Assembly (NCBI GenBank): GCA_022647765.1 | Contig: JALCLH010000006.1 | Span: 175,533 to 239,532, forward strand | From: Acidipropionibacterium sp. | GTDB taxonomy: Bacteria; Actinomycetota; Actinomycetes; Propionibacteriales; Propionibacteriaceae | Direction of reading: 5' to 3' | Length of the DNA stretch: 64,000 nt | Program-made: the position numbers and the translations under genes | The notes under the pieces: model-generated | The model's input: the letters and a program-made list of their open reading frames with translations, nothing else | What the model was told of the DNA's origin: nothing | Database searches by the model: none | In this document: one piece after another, positions 47,302-55,652 of the stretch | Layout of the letters: every line of letters starts with the position of its first letter | Numbering within the stretch: position 1 is the first letter of the stretch

Positions 47302-48840
47302 GTGAGTACCACTCGGACACGACATGAGGCGATGAGCTTCGGGACGCCCGAAATTACTTCACGACATGGATGGTCCGGTCAGAATGTGGCGACGGCGGCG
47401 TTGATGCTCGCCCTTATTCTGCTCTACTCCACCTATTCCATGGTCAGATACGCGCAGTTCTGCACCGGGGGATATGATCTGGGGATCTTTGACCAGGCTG
47501 TGCGGCACTATGCTCATCTGCTGCCTCCCTATTCTCCGGTCAAGGGCTATCGGTACAATCTTCTGGGGGATCACTTTCATCCGCTCCTGGCAGTGTTCGC
47601 ACCCTTCTACTGGATCTGGGATGATCCGAGGGTTCTGCTGCTGGGGCAGGCGCTGGCAGTGGCGTTCTGCGCCCCCATCCTGGTGAGGATCTGCGATCGA
47701 AGAATGAGCGCGGTCCTGTCACGTCTTATGGTGCTGGTGTTCATGGTCTCCTGGCCTCTGCAGGGGCTCATCGACTTCGACTTCCACGAGATCTGTCTGG
47801 CGATGCCGCTGCTCTGTCTGGCTTTCGACGCGCTTGATCGTGGAAAGGCGGCCGGGTTCGTGGTGTGGTCCGGGCTCCTGCTCGGGGTCAGGGAGGACAT
47901 GGGGCTGGTCGTCGCGATGCTGGGGGTGGTCTGGATCGTGCAGCCCCGCCGCGGTCATGGCTCAACTGTCGGGAGAAGAGAGCGGTGGATCGTCGGCGTC
48001 TCGATGATCCTGACCGGAGCGATCGCATTCGTCCTCGTCGTTCGCGTGCTCATCCCCCATTTCGCGGGCGGCGGCACTTACAGTTACTGGGACTATCCGG
48101 GCCTGGGGTCCGGGCCCTCCGCCATGATCGGATCGATCGCGACCGATCCGGGAAATGCAATTCATCTTATGGTGGATAACGCAATGAAGCGGCAGACCTT
48201 GGCCTGGCTTGCGCTTCCATTCTTGTGTCTTTTTCTCTTCTCTCCGCGGTGGGTGTTGGCGCTGCCGCTTGTCGTCGAGAGATTCTGGTCCTCGAGAGAG
48301 CTGTTGTGGTATCCCCGGTTCCACTACAACGCTGTGATCTTTCTGATTCTCTTCGTCGCGTCTGTCGATGCGCTGGAATCACGACCGGTGCGTCGATGGC
48401 GGGTGCCCGTCTCCTGGGCGGTCTTGGCGGCGCTGGCGATTTCTATTCCTGTGGTGCATAGAGCGAACTCGTTTGCCGAGCCGTTCGCGCAACTCCCCGG
48501 GAAGATCGTCTCGCGCAGCTCGCCGTCGGTGCGCGCCTCCAGGGACGCGGTCGCTCTCATTCCGGCCGATGTGTGCGTCACGGCGGATGACCGGCTGGTG
48601 TCGCACCTGACCAGCTCGAATCGGGTCACGGTGCCCGGTGCGTCGGCTCCCGCGCCGGCCTACATCCTTCTCGACATGTCGCGTCCGGACACCGGAGGAG
48701 GAGGCGGCGATCCCCGCACCGTGCTGGAGTCGGCGCTGGATTCGGGCTACGGCGTCATCTTCGATGAGGACGCGATCGTGGTGCTCAGGGGGAAAGACAC
48801 GCGGCCCGACCCGGCGCGATGCGGCCCGACGGCGCCATGA
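47302..48840 (+). CDS. DUF2079 polytopic membrane protein
   Basis: 512 residues from GTG 47302 with AGGAAGAGGA upstream (ATG 47332 possible). About 10 spans. DUF2079 signature: QFCTGGYDLGIFDQAVRHYA, NLLGDHFHPLLAVFAPFYWI, FDFHEICLAMPLLCLAF and GVREDMGLVVAMLG; the C-terminal soluble part ends CGPTAP. The family resembles GT-C glycosyltransferases in layout, but activity is not shown. No operon partner: next gene 107 bp downstream. Confidence 0.87.
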   Translation: MSTTRTRHEAMSFGTPEITSRHGWSGQNVATAALMLALILLYSTYSMVRYAQFCTGGYDLGIFDQAVRHYAHLLPPYSPVKGYRYNLLGDHFHPLLAVFAPFYWIWDDPRVLLLGQALAVAFCAPILVRICDRRMSAVLSRLMVLVFMVSWPLQGLIDFDFHEICLAMPLLCLAFDALDRGKAAGFVVWSGLLLGVREDMGLVVAMLGVVWIVQPRRGHGSTVGRRERWIVGVSMILTGAIAFVLVVRVLIPHFAGGGTYSYWDYPGLGSGPSAMIGSIATDPGNAIHLMVDNAMKRQTLAWLALPFLCLFLFSPRWVLALPLVVERFWSSRELLWYPRFHYNAVIFLILFVASVDALESRPVRRWRVPVSWAVLAALAISIPVVHRANSFAEPFAQLPGKIVSRSSPSVRASRDAVALIPADVCVTADDRLVSHLTSSNRVTVPGASAPAPAYILLDMSRPDTGGGGGDPRTVLESALDSGYGVIFDEDAIVVLRGKDTRPDPARCGPTAP

Positions 48841-48946
48841 CTCCTGATCGGGTCACTCTCGCTCCGTAACCGTTGCGCAATCCTTGCGAAACACCAGCCT
48901 CCCATGATGGGTGCCACAGCCATCCACGACGTTGGAAGGACACGCC

Positions 48947-49919
48947 ATGACCAAGGACATCATCAAGATCTCGACCGTTGCATTCAATGCGAAGTGGGGT
49001 GACAAGGACGCCAACCTCAACCGCATGCTCGGCTATATCGAGACCGCCGCTGCTGAAGGCTCTCAGCTGGTGGTGTTCCCGGAGATGGCACTCACCGGAT
49101 ATGACGACGAGGCCGAGAAGCCCAAGGCCGAGAAGATGCAGTCCCCTGCTCGCTGAGACCGTGCCGGGCCCCAGCTCCCTCGCGATCGCTGCCAAGACGC
49201 AGGAACTCGGAGTGTATGTCGCCTTCGGCCTGCCAGAGCGGGAAGGCACGGACCCGGCCACGATCTACAACTCGGCCTGTGTCTGTGGGCCGGACGGCAT
49301 CATCGGCTCCTACCGGAAGATTCACCTCCCCGCTCCCGAGCCGGCCTGGGCGACTCGCGGGGAGGAGCCCTTCATCTTCAATACGCCGTGGGGGCCGGTC
49401 GGTCTGGCGATCTGCTACGACACTTACTGCTTCCCCGAGCTGATGCGCTACTACGCCGCGAAGGGCTGCCGTCTGTACATCAACTGCACGGCCCTGGCGA
49501 AGTGCCACGGCCCCGCGCTGGGGACGACGACGGTCGAGGCCGGCGTCATCACCAACCAGATCTACGTCGTCTCCGCCAACCTGGCGAACACCGATCTCTA
49601 CAACGTCTTCTGGGGAGGATCCAGCATCATCGGGCCCAGCACGCGGTTCTGGGAGACGGAATACTACGCCGGGCTCCCGTTCACCGATCCCCGCGCGATG
49701 GAGAACAAGATGTACAGCGCGGTGGTGGATCTCAGCCTGGCCACTCGCGAGAAGTTCGAGCCGAATCCTCTCATCGATGGCGCGACCGATTTCCGCCCGG
49801 CCCTCTATCGCAAGCTGTACACCGACCTGCTTCAGGACCCGAAGTTCCAGGAGCCGATGCTGTCCATGGAGGAACTCAACACCGCGGCCGAGGAACTCGT
49901 CGAGTCGGCGAAGAAGTAG
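48947..49919 (+). CDS. Nitrilase-superfamily carbon-nitrogen hydrolase (one frameshift)
   Basis: About 323 residues, GGAAGGA before ATG 48947. The Glu-Lys-Cys triad is visible: Glu in LVVFPEMALTGYDDEAE, Lys in GSYRKIHLPAPE, Cys in LAICYDTYCFPELMRYYA. An extra base near 49140 separates EKMQSP from LLAETVPGPSS. Also GVITNQIYVVSANLANTD and FWGGSSIIGPSTRF. It hydrolyses an amide or nitrile to acid plus ammonia; the substrate is unknown, possibly an omega-amide or carbamoyl compound given other nitrogen-scavenging genes nearby. Confidence 0.88.
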
Positions 49920-49932
49920 TCATTGAAGAACT

Positions 49933-50008
49933 TGCACATTTCACTCGCCCAAGGACCGGGATCCGCGGTGGGCGGCGTGGATGGGGGCTTACGCGAGTGA
50001 AATGTGCA
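49933..50008. repeat. Family B intergenic palindromic repeat, copy 4 (76 bp)
   Basis: Arms TGCACATTTCACTCGCCCAAG and CTTACGCGAGTGAAATGTGCA; core close to copy 3. Between the convergent nitrilase and MFS genes. Confidence 0.85.
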
Positions 50009-50120
50009 TGCCGCGGCCGTCTCCCCCGCGCCCCGCACACGCAGACCCGGCTCACCCGCGCTCGACCATGCAGGATGCAGTGACTTCCGTTCTGCGACGG
50101 GGTGAGCGACAGCTGGCCGG

Positions 50121-51527
50121 TCAGATGCCGGCGTCTGTCGGCTCGCTGCCTCCGATGTCTCGCAGAGTGCGGTCGAAAGCGGTGATGAGGAAGAAGACGA
50201 GCGCGATGCCGATGACGATCCAGCCGAGCGTGTGCAGTCCGGCGGTCGTCGCCCGCGCGCCATATACGTTGCCGTAGATCACGGAGGAGAGGATTGCCCC
50301 CACATACATGAAGGTTCGCAGCAACCCGGCCGATGAGGCGATGCGCTCCGGATCGGCCTGGAAATAGAGGGTGTTCTGAATAGCCAGGTTGTTGAGCCCC
50401 TGCGGAATGCCGAGCACGAGCATCGCGAGGACCAGAAACCAGATCGGCGAATCTGCGGACATGAACAGCACAAGAACACCGGCGATCAGTTGCGCGATGG
50501 AGCCCGCCAGCAGTTTTCCAGCGACCTCGGGACGGCGTCCGAAGGAGATGGAGACGCCGATGCCGGCCAGGAAGATGGGCAGCAGGACCAGTCCGGCGCC
50601 GGTCGCGGTCAGCCCGCGGCCGTCCTCCAGCCACTGTGTGAAGCCGTAGACGAAGAGATACGAGATCGTCGCGGCCAGCATCGAGCGCAGGTAGGTGAGC
50701 AGCAGCGGGCCGTTGCCGATCAGGACCCGGATGTCGATGAAGGGCTGGGCGGCGCGCATCTCCCACCAGACCAGCCCGGCGCCGGCGATGAGCGCGACGG
50801 CGAGCAGCCACACCAGGCCGATGGCGAGATTCTGCAGGAACACGAGCAGGGCGAGCATGGCGACGGCGAAGAGCAGGACACCGAGCCAGTCGATGCGAGG
50901 ACGGTTCTCGGGCGCGGGTTCGAGGCCGGTCCGCCGGGGGAAGAAGATCCAGCCGAGCACGAGGGTCGCCAGCCCCAGCGGGAGGTTGACGGCGAAGGTG
51001 GCTCGCCATCCCCAGCCGCCGATGAGAAGACCGCCGAGGGTGGGTCCGATCACCGCGACTGTCTGGGTGGCCACGGACAGGGCGGTGAGGATGCCGGCCG
51101 GCGACTCCAGGCCGGTGCGCTCGGCCTCGGCGCGGATCATGTGCATCGCGGCGGGGTAACCGGCGCATGTGCCGAAGCCGAGGACCACTCTGGCGGCGAC
51201 CAGCCACCAGATGCTGTCCTGGGACGACGGTGTGAGCACGCCGATCGCTCCGGCGAGGGCCACCAGTGCGCCACCGGCCAGGAAGATCGGCTTGACGCCG
51301 AAGATGTCGACGAGTCTCCCGACCAGCGGCTGCCCGATCGCGGTGGCGAGATAGAGGCTCGACACCAGCCATACCGTGGTCGAGGCGGGCGCGCCGAGGG
51401 CGATGCCGATCGGGGTGAGCGCGACGGCGATGATCGCCGTGTTGATCGGGTTGAGGGTGGCGCCGAGCATCATCGGCGCCAGCAGCCGGGTGTCGAAGCG
51501 GCCGGCCGGCGCAGGCCTCAACGCCAT
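50121..51527 (-). CDS. MFS drug-efflux-type transporter
   Basis: 468 residues, intact. Helix 1 ATLNPINTAIIAVALTPIGI, loop 2-3 PLVGRLVDIFGVKPIFLAG, and motif C-like VAVIGPTLGGLLIGGWGWRA in helix 5, typical of drug:H+ antiporters. About 12-14 spans, with IDIRVLIGNGPLLLTYLRS after the central loop. Its ATG shares bases with the MarR gene stop (TGATG), so the regulator and pump form a coupled pair, the usual arrangement for an efflux pump induced by its substrate. Confidence 0.87.
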   Translation of the reverse strand: MALRPAPAGRFDTRLLAPMMLGATLNPINTAIIAVALTPIGIALGAPASTTVWLVSSLYLATAIGQPLVGRLVDIFGVKPIFLAGGALVALAGAIGVLTPSSQDSIWWLVAARVVLGFGTCAGYPAAMHMIRAEAERTGLESPAGILTALSVATQTVAVIGPTLGGLLIGGWGWRATFAVNLPLGLATLVLGWIFFPRRTGLEPAPENRPRIDWLGVLLFAVAMLALLVFLQNLAIGLVWLLAVALIAGAGLVWWEMRAAQPFIDIRVLIGNGPLLLTYLRSMLAATISYLFVYGFTQWLEDGRGLTATGAGLVLLPIFLAGIGVSISFGRRPEVAGKLLAGSIAQLIAGVLVLFMSADSPIWFLVLAMLVLGIPQGLNNLAIQNTLYFQADPERIASSAGLLRTFMYVGAILSSVIYGNVYGARATTAGLHTLGWIVIGIALVFFLITAFDRTLRDIGGSEPTDAGI

Positions 51528-51964
51528 CAGGCGAGCATCTTCTGGAGGATCGCGGTGGCCGCGGCGAGTGTCTGCAACTCGTCGGGGGTGACGCGCGTGG
51601 CCAGGGTCTCCTCCAACCACGCCGCGCCGGCGTCCTTCTGCCCCTCGATGCGCGCCCAGCCCGCGTCGGTGAGCTCGATGATCTGGCGGCGCCCGTCGTT
51701 CGGGTCCTGGCTCCGGGTGACCAGGCCGAGGTGCTCCAGGGCCTGCACGGTGCTGGCCATCGACTGCGGCCGGACCTTCTCAACGGCGGCGAGGGCGCTG
51801 ACCGTCGCCACTCCGCCCTTGCCGAGTCGGGCGAGCGCAGACGCCTGGGAGGGGGTGATCGCGTCGTCGGCGCCGGCCTCGCGGAACCGTCTCAGCAGCC
51901 GGGCGACGACGGCGCGCAGGTCGATCGCGACCTGTAGTGGGTAGTCGGATTCGGTCTTGGTCAT
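51527..51964 (-). CDS. MarR-family regulator
   Basis: 145 residues. Winged helix: ITPSQASALARLGKGGVATV, SALAAVEKVRPQSMASTVQA, LEHLGLVTRSQDPNDGRRQI (wing with the conserved D-R). The first gene of the MarR-MFS pair and divergent from the isochorismatase-like gene. Two adjacent 14-bp palindromes in the 64-bp divergent gap are its likely operators, one overlapping the start region. Confidence 0.9.
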   Translation of the reverse strand: MTKTESDYPLQVAIDLRAVVARLLRRFREAGADDAITPSQASALARLGKGGVATVSALAAVEKVRPQSMASTVQALEHLGLVTRSQDPNDGRRQIIELTDAGWARIEGQKDAGAAWLEETLATRVTPDELQTLAAATAILQKMLA

Positions 51965-51968
51965 ATAA

Positions 51969-51982
51969 ACAGTTTAAACTGT
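51969..51982. promoter_or_regulatory. MarR-type operator 1
   Basis: ACAGTTTAAACTGT, a perfect 14-bp palindrome 5 bp before the MarR start codon. Confidence 0.7.
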
Positions 51983-51996
51983 ACAGGTACACCTGT
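51983..51996. promoter_or_regulatory. MarR-type operator 2
   Basis: ACAGGTACACCTGT, 6-nt arms around AC, directly abutting operator 1 and 32 bp before the isochorismatase-like start. Confidence 0.65.
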
Positions 51997-52028
51997 CTAA
52001 TATGTCAGGGTTCCTAAGGAGAGAACAC

Positions 52029-52595
52029 ATGCCGCTGACCGCACTCGACACCGTTCCCGCACTCGTGCTCGTCGACCTCCAGAAGGGAATCCTCGGCTCC
52101 GGGCGCCCCGGCGTCCCCGTCCTCCTGGACAACGCCGGGGCCCTGGCCCAGGCATTCCGCGAGCGCGCCCTGCCGGTCGTCCTGGTCAATGTCACCGGGA
52201 GCGCGCCCGGTCGCACGGATGCCGGACGCGCCCGTGAAGCGGTGCGGCAGCGTCCCGATGACTGGGCCGAACTCGCCCCGGACTTGGGCACGCACCCCGA
52301 CGACATCCTCATCACCAAGCGGACCTGGGGCGCGTTCCACGAGACCGGCCTCGACCGGAAGCTCCGCGCACGCGGCGTCACGCAGCTCGTCATCGGCGGC
52401 GTCGCGACCAGCAGGGGAGTCGAGTCGACCGTACGGGCCGCCCACGAGCACGGTTACCACGTCGTGCTGCCCACCGACGTGATGCTGGACGCCGACGAAA
52501 CGAGTCACCAGCACAGCATCAGTCGCATTTTCCCGAGGATCGGCGAGACCACAACGTCGGCCGAGATTCTCACAGCTCTCGCGACGCGTCCCTGA
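52029..52595 (+). CDS. Isochorismatase-like hydrolase lacking the usual cysteine
   Basis: 188 residues, intact; AAGGAG before ATG. Isochorismatase/cysteine-hydrolase fold: Asp in PALVLVDLQKGILG, Lys in ILITKRTWGAFHETGLD. At the place where the nucleophilic cysteine normally sits (ATxxCV) it has GGVATSRGVESTVRAA, so Gly replaces Cys, as in members that are not thiol hydrolases. Divergent from the MarR-MFS pair and probably under the same operators. Its last 26 bp overlap the 3' end of the convergent pcp gene. Confidence 0.87.
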   Translation: MPLTALDTVPALVLVDLQKGILGSGRPGVPVLLDNAGALAQAFRERALPVVLVNVTGSAPGRTDAGRAREAVRQRPDDWAELAPDLGTHPDDILITKRTWGAFHETGLDRKLRARGVTQLVIGGVATSRGVESTVRAAHEHGYHVVLPTDVMLDADETSHQHSISRIFPRIGETTTSAEILTALATRP

Positions 52596-53217
52596 CCGCG
52601 AGCATCGGATCGCGGGTCGTGTCGATGCTCGTGCGGATGGCGATGTCGATCGCCCGCACGATGTCGGACATCGGCAGGGACGGTGCGCCGGCAGGCTCCG
52701 CCCCGGTGCACCACGGGAGGTGGACGAAGCCCGCACGCACCTCCGGCCGGTCCGCGACGGCGTCGAGGGCTGTGAACATGACGTGGTTGCAGACGAAGGT
52801 GCCCGCCGTGTACGAAACGGCTGACGGGATCCCCGCGTCGACGAGTGCGGCGGCGATGGCTTTCACCGGCAGGGTCGCGAAGGCGGCTGCGGGAGCGCCG
52901 GGCATGCTCGGTTCGTCGATCGGCCGTGCACCGTCGTTGTCCGGGATCCGGGCGTCGGTGAGATTGATTGCGACTCGCTCCGGCGTCACGGCTGCGCGAC
53001 CGCCCGCAAGACCCGTCGCCAGGATCACGTCGGGGGAGTGGGCGTCGATGAGTTCGCGCATCCGCTCCGCCGCTCGCGCAAAGGCAACCGGCAACACGGC
53101 GGTCACAAGGCGCTCGCCGCCCGTCCACGCCTCGCCGACGAGCCGGACGGCATCACCGGAGGGGTTCGTCGCGTCCCCCGCGAAGGGCTCGAACCCGGTG
53201 AGCAGCACGGTCGTCAT
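52570..53217 (-). CDS. pcp: Pyroglutamyl-peptidase I
   Basis: 215 residues; removes N-terminal pyroglutamate from peptides (C15 family). VLLTGFEPFAGDATNPSGDA is the family N-terminus; the triad is Glu in TPERVAINLTDARIPDN, Cys in AGTFVCNHVMFTALD and His in RAGFVHLPW. Start at ATG 53217; an intact IS element begins 42 bp upstream and may have replaced or altered its promoter. Tail-to-tail overlap with the isochorismatase-like gene. Confidence 0.9.
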   Translation of the reverse strand: MTTVLLTGFEPFAGDATNPSGDAVRLVGEAWTGGERLVTAVLPVAFARAAERMRELIDAHSPDVILATGLAGGRAAVTPERVAINLTDARIPDNDGARPIDEPSMPGAPAAAFATLPVKAIAAALVDAGIPSAVSYTAGTFVCNHVMFTALDAVADRPEVRAGFVHLPWCTGAEPAGAPSLPMSDIVRAIDIAIRTSIDTTRDPMLAVRDASREL

Positions 53218-53248
53218 TCCACGAGCATATTCAGTGACGAGGCGCTGC

Positions 53249-53258
53249 AGACGCCATG
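53249..53258. repeat. Target site duplication, left
   Basis: AGACGCCATG directly before the left IS end; identical to 54584-54593. Confidence 0.9.
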
Positions 53259-54583
53259 CAGGGGTGACGGAAAAGTCCGGGGTGTCGTCTGTGACTAGGG
53301 GTTGAGCCCCTCTCGGCGTGTCATACAGGCGGGCGAGGCCCCCGCACGGTTTGGATGGAAGTACCACTACAAACCACCGCCGCAAGGAACCTCGCCCGCG
53401 ATGCCATCCTCCCCCACCGCGCCCGCCGTCCGCACCCCTGACACGCCCGCACCGAATGTCCGGCTGGTCGATCACCTGGCCCGGGTCCCCGACCCCCGCA
53501 AACCCAGAGGCACCCGGTACCCGCTGACAGGCCTGCTCCTCCTGGCGATCTCGGCGACCCTGGCCGGATGCCGGGGCTTCACCGCGATCGGAGAATGGGC
53601 CCACGCCCTCACCGGCCACTCCCTGGCCGGGTTCGGGCTGCGCGCGGCCCCCGGAGAATCGAACCTGCGCAAGCTGTTCTCACGTCTGGATGCCGCCGCA
53701 CTGGACGCTGAACTGTGCCTGTACGCCTGGACCCGCACCACCACCATCGACGGGCGCCGTGTCATCGCCGTGGACGGGAAAACCCTGCGCGGCTCCCGAT
53801 CGGCAACCGAAAAGGCCCGGCACCTGGTCGCAGCCCTCGACCACGCCAGCGGCACCGTGGTCGCCCAACAGGCCGTCGACGCGAAGTCCAACGAGATCCC
53901 GGCCCTGCCCGACCTCATCACCGCGTTGGGCGAACGGGCTGCCGGTGCGGTGATCACCGCCGACGCCCTCCATACCCAGACCGCGACCGCGACCGCGATC
54001 CTGGCCGCCGGCGCCGACTACGTGTTCACCGTGAAATCCAACCAGCCGGGACTGCACAAGCGATTGAAGTCCCTGCCGTGGTCACGGGTTCCGGCAGGAC
54101 ACGTCGAGGTGGAGAAGTCTCATGGGCGCAGGGTCCGGCGGACTCTGAAGGTCGTCCAGGCACCCGAGAATCTCGGGTTTGAGGGGGCGGTGCAGGTCGC
54201 CCAGTTGCGCCGGGTCGCCACCCGGGGCCAGAAGAAGACCACGGAGGTGGTCTACCTCATCACCTCGGCCGGTCTGCCCGATGCACCACCGGCCCGGCTC
54301 GCGGCGTGGGTGCGCGGTCATTGGGGTGTGGAGAACCGGTTGCACTGGGTCCGTGATGTGACCTTCGACGAGGACAGGCACCAGGCCAGGACTGGGTCGG
54401 CGTCTCAGGTGATGGCCACCCTGCGCAGTGTGGCGATCGGTATTCATCGGATGAGGGGTGAGGCGAACATCGCGCGGGCGATCCGGCGTGCGGCCTGGGA
54501 CCCGTTGGCGACCTGTGACCTGGTCCTCACACTCTGATCACAGCTCGATCACAGGAAGGAGAAACGACTTTTCCGGGACCCTG
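53259..54583 (+). mobile_element. Intact ISAs1-type insertion sequence (1,325 bp)
   Basis: Imperfect terminal inverted repeats: left CAGGGGTGACGGAAAAGTC, right (reverse complement) CAGGGTCCCGGAAAAGTCG. Flanked by a perfect 10-bp duplication AGACGCCATG, within the size range known for ISAs1. One complete transposase gene. The flawless duplication implies a recent insertion. Confidence 0.9.
53401..54537 (+). CDS. ISAs1-family DDE transposase
   Basis: 378 residues from ATG 53401. N-terminal DDE-associated domain (VPDPRKPRGTRYPLTGLLLL), then the catalytic core: first Asp in RRVIAVDGKTLRGSR, second in AGAVITADALHTQTATATA, and Glu in the region around RGHWGVENRLHWVRDVTFDED. KSNQPGLHKRL is another family signature. 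The frame is complete. A 458-bp internal piece of a sibling copy sits inside the lyase gene at 29439-29896. Confidence 0.93.
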   Translation: MPSSPTAPAVRTPDTPAPNVRLVDHLARVPDPRKPRGTRYPLTGLLLLAISATLAGCRGFTAIGEWAHALTGHSLAGFGLRAAPGESNLRKLFSRLDAAALDAELCLYAWTRTTTIDGRRVIAVDGKTLRGSRSATEKARHLVAALDHASGTVVAQQAVDAKSNEIPALPDLITALGERAAGAVITADALHTQTATATAILAAGADYVFTVKSNQPGLHKRLKSLPWSRVPAGHVEVEKSHGRRVRRTLKVVQAPENLGFEGAVQVAQLRRVATRGQKKTTEVVYLITSAGLPDAPPARLAAWVRGHWGVENRLHWVRDVTFDEDRHQARTGSASQVMATLRSVAIGIHRMRGEANIARAIRRAAWDPLATCDLVLTL

Positions 54584-54593
54584 AGACGCCATG
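54584..54593. repeat. Target site duplication, right
   Basis: AGACGCCATG directly after the right IS end; identical to 53249-53258. Confidence 0.9.
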
Positions 54594-54598
54594 GGGCA

Positions 54599-55223
54599 CT
54601 AGCCGAACGGCCGTGTGTCGATGAACGCGGCGAGCTCTCGCGGGTCGCGGTGACGGTCGTACTCGCGGAGCAGGTCGATGTAGCGGCGCTTATCGATCCG
54701 CCAGTCATACAGCTCGGGAGTCTCGGAGTCCTGCGCAGCCGCGAACACGAGGTCAGCAAGCAGCCGGCTGGAACGTCCGTTGCCGTCGGCGAATGGATGG
54801 ATCCGCACGACCTCGGCGTGGGCAGCGATGCCGAGCTGGTGTGGTGTCCCAGTCCCTGACATGCTCCCATCTGTAGCGGATAGTCCCGATGGAGGCACGC
54901 AGTTCGACGGAAATCTGCTCAGGGTCGACGCCGATGTTCAGTTCCCGTCTGCGGAAGACTCCGGCCCACGTCCACACATCGCCGTAGAGGCGACGGTGTA
55001 GATCGCGGATGAAGAGGTCCGAGAGCAAGTCGGCTATGGTCAACCTGCCATAGAGCACCGACGTCAGCAGTTCTTCTGCGGTCTGATCCTGTATTGCCTG
55101 TTCGAAGTCATAGACCGCAGCCTTGGTGATTGGATCCTCGAAAAGTCTGTGCGCCTCCGGGAGTAACGCGTCGAGCTCATCGTCGGGAACCGGAGTCTCG
55201 CCATAACCCGGCGTGAAGGACAT
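54599..55223 (-). CDS. Fic/DOC-family AMP-transferase-like protein (one frameshift)
   Basis: About 207 residues. Fic core: TSVLYGRLTIADLLSDLFIR, DLHRRLYGDVWTWAGVFRR, and the catalytic loop EVVRIHPFADGNGRSSRLLA, matching HxFx(D/E)GNGRxxR. A frame change near 54855 separates HVRDWD from the following HQLGIAAHAEV part. Fic proteins transfer AMP or other groups to target hydroxyls. The ATG overlaps the stop of a 51-residue upstream gene (TGATG), as in toxin-antitoxin pairs. The right IS end lies 16 bp past its stop. Confidence 0.88.
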
Positions 55224-55378
55224 CAGCTTCGCTGGCTGCGTTCGGCCAAGAACCGCTTGACGCGCTCTGAGCGTACAAATCCGGTCGGTACGATGCGACG
55301 TTCGAGCTGTGCCGATTCTCTTGTCGAGCGCGCGACGGCACGCTTCAAGGCCTCCCTATCCACCACACGAACGGCCAT
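55223..55378 (-). CDS. Small protein preceding Fic, putative antitoxin (51 aa)
   Basis: MAVRVVDREALKRAVARSTR onward to ERVKRFLAERSQRS, very basic and helical. GGAGGAGG precedes the ATG and its TGA overlaps the Fic start, so the two are translated together. The usual inhibitory motif (S/T)xxxE(G/N) of Fic antitoxins is not clearly present; STRES is only a weak candidate. Too short to have been caught by length-filtered gene finding. Confidence 0.65.
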   Translation of the reverse strand: MAVRVVDREALKRAVARSTRESAQLERRIVPTGFVRSERVKRFLAERSQRS

Positions 55379-55455
55379 GACTCATACCTCCTCCGGCATC
55401 GACAAAGACGGATTGACTGGGTATCACCCCTAGTCAACCGGCCTTTTGGGGGATG

Positions 55456-55528
55456 TGGAGCATAGGGGATTCGAACCCCTGACCTACTGCTTGCAAAGCA
55501 GCCGCGCTACCAACTGCGCCAATGCCCC
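55456..55528 (-). tRNA. tRNA-Ala (anticodon UGC)
   Basis: 73 nt. Acceptor stem GGGGCAT/ATGCTCC with discriminator A, D-loop GCGCAGTTGGTAGCGC, anticodon arm CTGCTTTGCAAAGCAG with TGC (plus-strand gca at 55493-55495), variable loop, and T-arm AGGGGTTCGAATCCCCT. CCA is not fully encoded (ACA follows). The 5' end is at 55528. Confidence 0.95.
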
Positions 55529-55652
55529 TCGTCGATCGAATCGACCCGACCTAGTCTACGTGCCCGGACCGGACACTGCGAAACAGACCGAGATGGACCC
55601 CTCTCAGACCCCCTGCGCCCGAAGAAGAGACCCGTCTTGGTGCTTCTCGCAG

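Noticed and set aside
55456..55528. tRNA-Ala as the attachment site of a genomic island
   Set aside because: No integrase and no repeated tRNA 3' end were found in the neighbouring sequence.
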